This document shows positions 27,844 to 35,751 of a stretch of 35,751 nt of DNA, in pieces; positions within the stretch are counted from its first letter, which is position 1, and every line of letters begins with the position of its first letter. The notes under the pieces were generated by a model. The model was not told where the DNA came from. It did not search any database and worked only from the letters and a program-made list of their open reading frames with translations. A program made the translations under genes and the position numbers. This stretch comes from Lachnospiraceae bacterium (lineage in GTDB: Bacteria > Bacillota > Clostridia > Lachnospirales > Lachnospiraceae): positions 1 through 35,751 of the forward strand of contig SVED01000014.1 of assembly GCA_015057515.1 (NCBI GenBank), read 5' to 3'.

Positions 27844-28119
27844 CTACTTGTTCTCTGTTATTTCTTCTGTAGCATTCTCGTCGTCTTCAGATGGTTCTTC
27901 ATCTTCTACAACCACCTTATTATTTTCCATGTTGATTATTTTGCCAACAAGCATAATAGCAACTGATGCTATTATGTAAAATACAATAATAACCACTAAA
28001 ACAATAACTAAGGATTCAACAATATCCCGTTTATATTTTATGTTTAGCAACAATGCTATAAGTGCTGCAAGCAATACAATAAATGCTCTGGCATTTTTAC
28101 ATTTGTCGTTATAACTCAA
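27844..28119 (-). CDS. Small membrane protein, unknown function
   Basis: 91 aa, two TM segments, acidic C-terminus; between cheD and fliA. Confidence 0.65.
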   Translation of the reverse strand: MSYNDKCKNARAFIVLLAALIALLLNIKYKRDIVESLVIVLVVIIVFYIIASVAIMLVGKIINMENNKVVVEDEEPSEDDENATEEITENK

Positions 28120-28136
28120 AGTAATATACCCCTTTG

Positions 28137-28622
28137 CTAAATAATATTTTTTTGCTTTCCAGCTTTTATAACTGTAAGTTCTTCTGTTTCGGGATCAAAC
28201 ACAATTGTTCTACCATAGCTTAATCCCACATCCTCAGATACAATCTTTATACCTAATTCTTTTAGTTTTGCACGCACAGCGAGAATATTTTTATCTCCTA
28301 TACTACCCAAATCAGTAGAGGAGGAAAAGTTAAACATCTTTGCGCCTCCAGCTATTTTGGCTTTAAGATTTTTGGGGGAAATACCTCGTTTATCTAACTC
28401 CTTAACCAATAATTCTATGCCTGTATCAGCAAACTTCATTTTATTTTGATTTTGTTTTATTTTGGTACTGTCTGGTAACATGATATGAACGAGTCCTGCT
28501 GTTTTTGTTTTACTATCATACAAAACAGCTCCTATACATGAACCTAAACCAATGGTAGTAATCTTATCAGGTGATTGACATATATTCATATCAGCTATAC
28601 CAACTCTGATAGTCTCACTCAT
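28137..28622 (-). CDS. cheD: Chemoreceptor glutamine deamidase CheD
   Basis: TIGLGSCIGAVLYD...LVHIMLPDS with Cys/His pair. Confidence 0.93.
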   Translation of the reverse strand: MSETIRVGIADMNICQSPDKITTIGLGSCIGAVLYDSKTKTAGLVHIMLPDSTKIKQNQNKMKFADTGIELLVKELDKRGISPKNLKAKIAGGAKMFNFSSSTDLGSIGDKNILAVRAKLKELGIKIVSEDVGLSYGRTIVFDPETEELTVIKAGKQKNII

Positions 28623-29244
28623 CTATGCCTCCAATTCCCAGCTTATGTAAAAGCAAATTAAACGAATGAATCTCGGATACCATCATTATGTAGCCATTGA
28701 TTTCTTGAGCACCCGCAATAAAATGAGAATTAATCAATAAAGCTTTATCGCTAATCTTGCCAAATTCAATACACGGTACGCTAAGTATTGCACCAGCCAT
28801 ATCTACACAGCTTTCAGGTTGTGAATACCTAATTTTCATACCTGATAAAGTCTCAAGTGAAGCAACATAAGAACCAATTATTATATTTCCAATCTCTTTT
28901 ACAGCTGACATACCCATTTCGGATTGCCAGTCAATATCATAGTCAAGTAGGGCTTTAATCATATTCTTAGCATCCTCTATACCCACAACGAATAAAATCA
29001 TTGCCTGCATGTCGCCCTCAATTGTACTAAGCACACCAACAACTGTTACATCTGCTCCACCTAAAATTCCTTCAAGTGAATTAAAATCATGTATAGCAAC
29101 CTGTGGTGGTGACATAGTAAGCTTTGACTTGAGAATAACCGACAAAGATGTAGTTGCATTTCCAGCACCAATATTGCCTAATTCACCAAGTGCATTAGTA
29201 ACATTTTCAGATAATGCTTCCTGTCCGCCCATAATAGAAATCAC
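28615..29244 (-). CDS. cheC: CheY-P phosphatase CheC
   Basis: Two signature helices ALGELGNIGAGN and AVKEIGNIIIGS. Confidence 0.92.
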   Translation of the reverse strand: MISIMGGQEALSENVTNALGELGNIGAGNATTSLSVILKSKLTMSPPQVAIHDFNSLEGILGGADVTVVGVLSTIEGDMQAMILFVVGIEDAKNMIKALLDYDIDWQSEMGMSAVKEIGNIIIGSYVASLETLSGMKIRYSQPESCVDMAGAILSVPCIEFGKISDKALLINSHFIAGAQEINGYIMMVSEIHSFNLLLHKLGIGGIDE

Positions 29245-29251
29245 TCCTTAA

Positions 29252-29707
29252 CTAATCATTGTCAATATCAGCAATAAGTCCATGAATATTTATGAGAGAA
29301 ATAAGTGTATCGTTGTATTTACCAACACCAGTAAGATATGCTCTTGCATCTCCGGTGTCTGCAGCTAATTTCTCTATATCATTTTCTGCCAAAGTTACAA
29401 CCTCTCTTACTTCATCAACAAGAACACCAATCTTGGAATTACCATCTACTTTAATTATGAGTATACGCGTAAGGTTAGTATTCTCCTTGTCAGGAAGTTC
29501 AAATTTCTTTCTCATACTCATGACAGGTAATATCTCACCTCTAAGATTGATTATGCCCAAAAAGTATGGCTGAACGTGTGGAACTCTAGTGATAGACTGT
29601 AATCTTACAATATTGTCAATATATGATATATCAATTCCATATTGCTCACTATCAAATCTTAAAATGATATATTGTTTTGCGTCGTTCATTGATAAGTTAT
29701 TATCCAT
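29252..29707 (-). CDS. cheW: Chemotaxis coupling protein CheW
   Basis: YIILRFDSEQYGIDISYIDNIVR...LGIINLRGEILPVMSMRKKF. Confidence 0.94.
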   Translation of the reverse strand: MDNNLSMNDAKQYIILRFDSEQYGIDISYIDNIVRLQSITRVPHVQPYFLGIINLRGEILPVMSMRKKFELPDKENTNLTRILIIKVDGNSKIGVLVDEVREVVTLAENDIEKLAADTGDARAYLTGVGKYNDTLISLINIHGLIADIDND

Positions 29708-29721
29708 TCCAACACCTCCTA

Positions 29722-31800
29722 CTATACTAATGTATTTGAATCTATAATAAGAGCAACATCACCATTTCCGAGAATGGTTGCTCCACTTATAAGCTTTGGC
29801 GCTTTGATATACTTTCCAAGAGGCTTTATAACAATTTCTTGCTGACCTAAAAGTTTATCAATAAGAAGACCTGCCTGTCGATCACCCTTTTTAACAATAA
29901 CAGCAATCATGCCATCTTCTTCATCACCTAAATCATCATCCTTCTCAATTGGGTCAATATCAAGAACCTCATTAAGTCTTACAATAGGAATTACTGTACC
30001 TCTAAGATTAATAACTTCCTTTGTATGAACATATTTAATATCATCAGGTACTATTTCTTCGATGGTAACAACTGAATTAAGTGGCAATGCATACTTTTCT
30101 GTTCCAATCTCAACCATAAGTGCCTGAATAATAGCAAGGGTAAGAGGAAGTCTTACAATAAATGTAGTACCTTCACCAAGTTTTGTGGCAACCTCTACAT
30201 CACCACCTAAACCTTCAATTTTATTCTTAACCACATCGAGGCCAACGCCTCTACCTGATACATCTGATATCTTCTCTGCTGTAGAAAAAGCTGGCTGGAA
30301 TAAAAGATCAACAGCTTCCTTATCAGACATATACTCTGCCTGCTCCTCAGTAATTGCACCTTTTTCTATAGCCTTACGCTTAATCTTTTCAACATCAACA
30401 CCGGCACCATCATCAGAAACCTCGATAGTAACGTTATTTCCATCCTGATATGCATCGAGACGAATTGTACCAGACTTTGGCTTACCAATTTTAAGTCTGT
30501 CAATAGTAGGCTCCAAACCATGATCTGCAGCATTTCTAAGCATATGCATAAGTGGATCGCCTATCTCATCTATAACTGTTCTATCAAGCTCAGTATCCTC
30601 ACCAGTCATGATAAGCTCCATGTCTTTGTTAAGCTTCTTGGACAAATCTCTTATCATACGAGGGAATCTATTAACAACACTCTCTATAGGCACCATTCGA
30701 ACCTTCATAACTGATTCATGAAGGTTTGTAGTAATTCTCTCTAAGTACTCAATCTGCTCATTAAAGCCCTGATCGTAATTAGATGAAACACCAGTAACAG
30801 AAACCAAACCATTCTTTGCAATAATAAGCTCAGATACCAAATTCATAAGGTCATCTAATTTTTCAATATCAACTCTAACAGAACGATTAACAACTGGTTT
30901 GCCAGGCTTTGCAGGAGCCTTTTTATCCTCCTTTTTCTCAGCCTTAGGAGTACTGTCTTCTACTTGGGCTTTTGGAGCCTCATCAATCTGTGGAGCTGTA
31001 TTTTGAACTTCTGTAGGAATCTCAAATTCTTCAATAACAGCCTCTTCTATCTCTGAGACACTCTCAATAGCTTTCTTAACCTCTTCTAAACTCTTTTCAG
31101 ATAAAATGAACATAGAAAAATCAAAGTCAAATCTCTCGTCCTCAATATCCTGAACACTTGGTACAGACTTTATAATTTCGCCCTTGTTCTCAAGACCTTT
31201 AAATACAAGAAACGCTCTAGCTGCCTTAAGGAGACAAGATTCCTGTATATAAACTGTTGTTGCATACACATGCATTCCATTTGCCTTTGCTTCAACCATA
31301 GCATTCTTTTCAAAATCAGCTATTGGAATAGAAAGATACTTCTTTCTCTCCTCAGAGCCTACTGCTATTTTATCTACTTTTACTTCATTAACCACCTCTG
31401 CAGGGGTATCATCATGCTTCCCTTCCAAAGCAGCATTAAGTAAACCGATGAGTTCTTCGTTATCCTCTGTACCCTCATCAGCACTTTCAATAATATTAGA
31501 TAAATATCCTTCAATAGCATCCAAACACTTAAAAACAATGTCAACCATATCAGCGTCAACATTAAGTTTTCCGTTACGAATCTCAGAAAAAACATTTTCC
31601 ATGTCATGAGTGAGACGTTGCATTCTTTTGAAGCCCATTGTTCCAGCCATTCCTTTAAGAGAATGTGCAGCTCTGAATATCTCATTTACTGTGTCGATGT
31701 TTTCTGGTTCAGCCTCAAGAATGAGAACCTGGTCGTTTAATGTCTGCAAATGTTCTTTTGTTTCGTCGATGAAAATTTCAAGATATTGACTTAAATCCAT
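29722..31800 (-). CDS. cheA: Chemotaxis histidine kinase CheA
   Basis: HPt AAHSLKGMAGTMGF, HATPase GRGVGLDVVKNKIEGLGG, C-terminal CheW-like domain. Confidence 0.97.
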   Translation of the reverse strand: MDLSQYLEIFIDETKEHLQTLNDQVLILEAEPENIDTVNEIFRAAHSLKGMAGTMGFKRMQRLTHDMENVFSEIRNGKLNVDADMVDIVFKCLDAIEGYLSNIIESADEGTEDNEELIGLLNAALEGKHDDTPAEVVNEVKVDKIAVGSEERKKYLSIPIADFEKNAMVEAKANGMHVYATTVYIQESCLLKAARAFLVFKGLENKGEIIKSVPSVQDIEDERFDFDFSMFILSEKSLEEVKKAIESVSEIEEAVIEEFEIPTEVQNTAPQIDEAPKAQVEDSTPKAEKKEDKKAPAKPGKPVVNRSVRVDIEKLDDLMNLVSELIIAKNGLVSVTGVSSNYDQGFNEQIEYLERITTNLHESVMKVRMVPIESVVNRFPRMIRDLSKKLNKDMELIMTGEDTELDRTVIDEIGDPLMHMLRNAADHGLEPTIDRLKIGKPKSGTIRLDAYQDGNNVTIEVSDDGAGVDVEKIKRKAIEKGAITEEQAEYMSDKEAVDLLFQPAFSTAEKISDVSGRGVGLDVVKNKIEGLGGDVEVATKLGEGTTFIVRLPLTLAIIQALMVEIGTEKYALPLNSVVTIEEIVPDDIKYVHTKEVINLRGTVIPIVRLNEVLDIDPIEKDDDLGDEEDGMIAVIVKKGDRQAGLLIDKLLGQQEIVIKPLGKYIKAPKLISGATILGNGDVALIIDSNTLV

Positions 31801-32859
31801 TTATAACACCCCTACTTTCTTAGTGATTTTATCTGCTATTTTATTGATGTCACATACACAATCCGTTAAGCCTCTCTCTTTTACTGCTCTAGGCATACCA
31901 TAAACAGTAGAAGAAGCTTCATCCTGAGCTATAACATATATGTCCTTATGTACTGCAAGATTAAGAATTCCTTTTGTTCCATCCTCACCCATACCAGTCA
32001 AAACGACACATACTATCTCGTCATAGGAAAGACCTTGTAAACTGTTATACATAATATTGCCAAATGGTTTTAAACCAACTACGGGTGGTGAATCATCGAA
32101 CTTAATCCTAGGCACATGAGTATCCTCAGAAACAGTTAAATGAGTTCCACCTTTTGCAATATATACAACACCATTTTTAAGGATTTCTCCATCCGCAGCT
32201 TCTTTAACCTTAATCTTACTTAAATCATCAAGTCTTTCGGCTAAAGTTGCTGTAAATCCTGCCGGCATATGTTGTACAACAATTACAGGAGCCGCCAAAT
32301 TAGAGGGTAACAACGGAATAACCTTTTGTAGTGCACTAGGTCCACCAGTAGAACAAACCAAGGCCACCAACCTTTTTACTGTAGTTGAATGACTAGAAGT
32401 TCTTATTGGCATTTCAATTTCACCACTATCGCAATGACTTGCTACTTTCAATGATGAATTAGCAACTATATCCTCGGCTATTTTTAGAGCATTATGCACT
32501 CTTTTTTCAAAAAAGGTATTGGTTTGACCCAATACCTTCTCTGGTTTTTTTATGAACTCAATAGCACCAAGTTCCAAAGCTGTTATGGTATCTTTTGTGT
32601 CCTTACTCGAACTAAACATAACAACAGGAATATCTACATTTTTGTACTTAAGTACTTTTAGTAATTCTAGACCATTCATCCTTGGCATAACTATGTCACA
32701 AAAAATAACAGAGATATCATCATACTCTTCTATAACAGACAAGGCTTCAATTCCGTCATTAGCGGTATATGCAACTTTGTATTCATTTGTATTTTCTATT
32801 ATATCAGATAACACTCTTCTCATAAGTGCAGAGTCATCTATAACTAAAACTTTTTTCAT
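31801..32859 (-). CDS. cheB: Protein-glutamate methylesterase CheB
   Basis: Receiver CDIVMPRMNGLELL; catalytic CSTGGPSAL, VQHMPAGFT, LTGMGEDGTKG. Confidence 0.97.
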   Translation of the reverse strand: MKKVLVIDDSALMRRVLSDIIENTNEYKVAYTANDGIEALSVIEEYDDISVIFCDIVMPRMNGLELLKVLKYKNVDIPVVMFSSSKDTKDTITALELGAIEFIKKPEKVLGQTNTFFEKRVHNALKIAEDIVANSSLKVASHCDSGEIEMPIRTSSHSTTVKRLVALVCSTGGPSALQKVIPLLPSNLAAPVIVVQHMPAGFTATLAERLDDLSKIKVKEAADGEILKNGVVYIAKGGTHLTVSEDTHVPRIKFDDSPPVVGLKPFGNIMYNSLQGLSYDEIVCVVLTGMGEDGTKGILNLAVHKDIYVIAQDEASSTVYGMPRAVKERGLTDCVCDINKIADKITKKVGVL

Positions 32860-33575
32860 TAAATTAATCCCGCTTCCTTGGCACGATTCATACGCTCTGA
32901 TTCAAAAATGAATTTGACTATTTTATCTCTGTCTTCCTGACTTATTTTCATAAATTCAATTCGTTGCTCAAATATATCTGATCTGCCACGAACAGAAGTA
33001 CTTGCAAGTATTCTTCCATATAAGTTAAAGCATATCACCTCATCCAATATAGCAACTGCAAATTTGATTTTTATTACTTCATTTTTATCTAAATTGTAAT
33101 GCTGGAAGAGTCTAACACCACCACCACTAATATCAGATATTTTTGCATCATTCCATGGAAGAGCATCTTCTGGAATGTTTATGTCATCAGGCATACCAGT
33201 TGCATACTCTTCATCAGATACAACACGTATCTTGGCCTCAAGGCTACAGTTATATCTATAAAACTCTCGTCTTTGTACCTTGGCAAGTTCACCTAACATA
33301 ACAACTTCAAGGAAAAACAAGTTACCACTTTTATACCTTGAAGAAACAATAATATTGCACTGTAACAATCCCCTATCTGTATAAAAACATGCAGAATATT
33401 TGTCATTTACACTTAAAGGAACGATTTTTCCCTCATGTATAGGCATAGCAATCTGTAAAAGATTACCAGGCATAATATCATATATTTTGCTAACATATAC
33501 CTTTTTGTTCTTTTCGTTCTTTATTACTTGTTCCAATTCAACAAGCTCAATTTTATTACCAATAGATAATCCCAT
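32859..33575 (-). CDS. PilZ-domain flagellar brake-type protein (YcgR/YpfB-like)
   Basis: N-terminal YcgR-like region, QRREFYRY (RxxxR) and DISGGG (DxSxxG). Confidence 0.9.
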   Translation of the reverse strand: MGLSIGNKIELVELEQVIKNEKNKKVYVSKIYDIMPGNLLQIAMPIHEGKIVPLSVNDKYSACFYTDRGLLQCNIIVSSRYKSGNLFFLEVVMLGELAKVQRREFYRYNCSLEAKIRVVSDEEYATGMPDDINIPEDALPWNDAKISDISGGGVRLFQHYNLDKNEVIKIKFAVAILDEVICFNLYGRILASTSVRGRSDIFEQRIEFMKISQEDRDKIVKFIFESERMNRAKEAGLI

Positions 33576-33589
33576 ACATTTTTCCCTTC

Positions 33590-34474
33590 TTAAATTTTTG
33601 ATTTCCTTCTAGATTTTATAAAATCAAAAAATACTCTTGCAATGCCGTCCTTTGGTGCATTGACTATTTCTTCATCCTGCATAAGTTTTGTTGCAATAGT
33701 ATGAATTCCTTTTGCAACAGGGCTTGTTGGATATGCCATAGTTACCGGTTTTTGTTCAATAATAGCAAGTGACGCATTCTTATCTTGAGGTATATTTCCA
33801 AGAAATTTAAGCTTTGTATTTAAAAACTTAGATGATACCGTATTTATCTTATTATAAATATCCATACCTTCATTTTCATCACTAATGCGATTTGAGACAA
33901 CATTTATTGTCTTATATAGTGGATTAAATTTGTCCTTTCTACGCAATACCTTTAGCAAAGAGTATGCATCCGTTATTGAAGTAGGCTCTGGTGTAACCAC
34001 CAAGACAATCTCTGGACTAACCATAACAAATTCCATAACAGAATCTGTTATTCCAGCTCCCGTATCTATAATAACAACATCATATAAATTATCTAATTTA
34101 ACCATCTCTGAAATTAATATCTTTATACTGTCTTTATCTAAGGTTGCCAACTCAGACACACCGGAACCACCTGATATAAAACCTATATTATTTGGTCCAT
34201 TAGTTATAATCTCTTCTATAGATTTGTTGTTATGAATCAAATCAAGTAAGTTATATTTAGGACGAATTCCAAGCATTACCTCCACATTTGCCAGTCCAAA
34301 ATCAGCGTCAAAAATAACTACTTTTTTTCCCATTTTAGCAATCTCAATTGCAAGATTTACAGAAAAACTAGTTTTTCCAACACCACCCTTACCACTAGTT
34401 ACCGCAATAACCCTGGCATTGGTCATTTCATTGTTTGTTGAAACCATTTGTCTAAGTTTGGATGCCTGGTCCAC
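33590..34474 (-). CDS. flhG: MinD-like ATPase FlhG/YlxH
   Basis: VTSGKGGVGKTSFSVNLA deviant Walker A; downstream of flhF. Confidence 0.93.
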   Translation of the reverse strand: MDQASKLRQMVSTNNEMTNARVIAVTSGKGGVGKTSFSVNLAIEIAKMGKKVVIFDADFGLANVEVMLGIRPKYNLLDLIHNNKSIEEIITNGPNNIGFISGGSGVSELATLDKDSIKILISEMVKLDNLYDVVIIDTGAGITDSVMEFVMVSPEIVLVVTPEPTSITDAYSLLKVLRRKDKFNPLYKTINVVSNRISDENEGMDIYNKINTVSSKFLNTKLKFLGNIPQDKNASLAIIEQKPVTMAYPTSPVAKGIHTIATKLMQDEEIVNAPKDGIARVFFDFIKSRRKSKI

Positions 34475-35709
34475 TATTCAACACCCCCTAACAGCTTTTT
34501 AGCTATTACCTGCGGGTTTAATACACCAATATCATCAGGAACATTTTGTCCCCATGTAACATAAGACAAGTTTTTATGTATATCCATTTTAAGATTAAGG
34601 ATGCTACCTAAACCTCTTGTTTCGTCTAACTTAGTAAATATAAGTTTATAGTCAAATAATTCACCGTAAGTCTTAGCAATGTTAAGCAAATCGTTATATT
34701 TTACTGTTACACTTACAACAAGGTATATCTCCTTTTCATAATCAGAAACGGAATCAATTATAGCTTTTAAATCATTCTTTTGATCATCGTTTCTATGGGA
34801 ACGACCTGCTGTATCAACAAAAATAAGGTCACAGGCCTTATACTTTTCCACATAATTTTTCATATCCTCAGGAGTATATATTACTTCCATAGGGGTATTT
34901 AAAATATTTGCATAGGTCTTTATTTGTTCTATTGCCGCAATTCGATATGTATCAACTGAAAATAATGCAATATTAAGTTTATCTTCCAGTTTACATTTCG
35001 AAGCAAGTTTGGCCATGGTTGTAGTTTTACCAACACCAGTGTTACCAACTAAAAATACAATTTTAGGCTTGTTTTCACTAGGCTTTAATTCATCTACCTG
35101 GCCTAGTTTAAGAACAATTTTTTGATATACGCTAGCTAATATATTGTCTATTGGCTGCTTGTCGTTACCAGCATCCATTTCATCAATAATAACATCTACA
35201 AACTCTCTTTTTACCTCATTATCGATAAGCTGATTATATATCAAATCAATGACTTTATTGTCAGTTTTTGGTATTTCCGGTTCTTTATATCGCTCAGTTT
35301 TGGCAATAGCATCCGGTGACATATCTAATATATCATCCTTAGTAGACGTCACCTCTTTCTTTGAAGTAGTCATCTGTTGTTCTAAAAGTTTTGCAATACT
35401 ATTAATCTTTTCTTCAATAGCATTTTGTGCTTCTTCGCTATATCCTTCCTTATCTGCTTCAAAAGCCTTACCAAATCTGTAAGAGTCCTTATTAGAAATG
35501 GTGGACGCCGCTGTTGAAGCTGTCTGCTTTTCTACAACAATGTCATCAATGGCTGCAGTTAGCTCAACACGTGACTTTTTGAACAACTTAAATATACCCG
35601 ATGGCTTTATTGTCTTTACATTCATAACAATAGCCTCTGGTCCCAGCTCTTCCTTTGCCATAATAATAGCTTCTTTTTCAGTTGGTGCTTTATACTTTTT
35701 AATTATCAT
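34474..35709 (-). CDS. flhF: SRP-like GTPase FlhF
   Basis: LVGNTGVGKTTTMAKLASK, FVDTAGRSHRND, FTKLDETRGLGSIL. Confidence 0.95.
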   Translation of the reverse strand: MIIKKYKAPTEKEAIIMAKEELGPEAIVMNVKTIKPSGIFKLFKKSRVELTAAIDDIVVEKQTASTAASTISNKDSYRFGKAFEADKEGYSEEAQNAIEEKINSIAKLLEQQMTTSKKEVTSTKDDILDMSPDAIAKTERYKEPEIPKTDNKVIDLIYNQLIDNEVKREFVDVIIDEMDAGNDKQPIDNILASVYQKIVLKLGQVDELKPSENKPKIVFLVGNTGVGKTTTMAKLASKCKLEDKLNIALFSVDTYRIAAIEQIKTYANILNTPMEVIYTPEDMKNYVEKYKACDLIFVDTAGRSHRNDDQKNDLKAIIDSVSDYEKEIYLVVSVTVKYNDLLNIAKTYGELFDYKLIFTKLDETRGLGSILNLKMDIHKNLSYVTWGQNVPDDIGVLNPQVIAKKLLGGVE

Positions 35710-35751
35710 TTATTGTTACCACTCCCACTGACTTTAATTCAATATTTGAAT

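Noticed and set aside
30185-30448. Antisense ORF within cheA
   Set aside because: Shadow of the conserved HATPase region; no RBS or homology-like features.

Overview
The window looks like a low-GC Firmicutes chromosome, probably Clostridia/Lachnospiraceae-like; this is inferred from gene content and synteny, not from a database search. (1) Positions 1 to about 2455 are the integrase-side end of an integrative element or prophage: a GTG-start HTH ORF missing from the supplied track, a divergent Cro-like/CI-like switch with recurrent operator-like motifs, and a tyrosine integrase ending beside the 3' end of tRNA-Arg(CCG). (2) Positions 2455 to about 10340 are a long minus-strand translation/transcription operon: rimP-nusA-ylxR-ylxQ-infB-rbfA-nrnA-truB-ribF-tRNA-Arg. 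A terminator-like hairpin sits between its promoter and rimP, and the ribF stop codon lies inside the tRNA gene. (3) Positions about 10.3-22 kb are mixed housekeeping and cell-envelope genes: a GHL10 protein with ChW-like repeats, a ComEC-like MBL protein, NhaC, EamA, an orphan FliD-like protein with a sigma-28-like promoter, DegV, PlsC, NadE, PncA, and a GH25 lysozyme flanked by cell-wall-binding repeats. (4) Positions about 22-35.7 kb are tsf-rpsB and the downstream part of the fla/che operon: flhF, flhG, pilZ, cheB, cheA, cheW, cheC, cheD, fliA/sigD, fapA, a SwrB-like DUF6115 protein and an MltG-like protein without a catalytic domain. The rpsB promoter is nested in the fla/che terminator. 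I found no CRISPR array, transposase, or recognisable defence or biosynthetic cluster. The most interesting signals are regulatory: the nusA-operon leader attenuator, the nested terminator/promoter and structured leader of rpsB, the phage operators, the tRNA/CDS overlap, and the orphan FliD-like gene.
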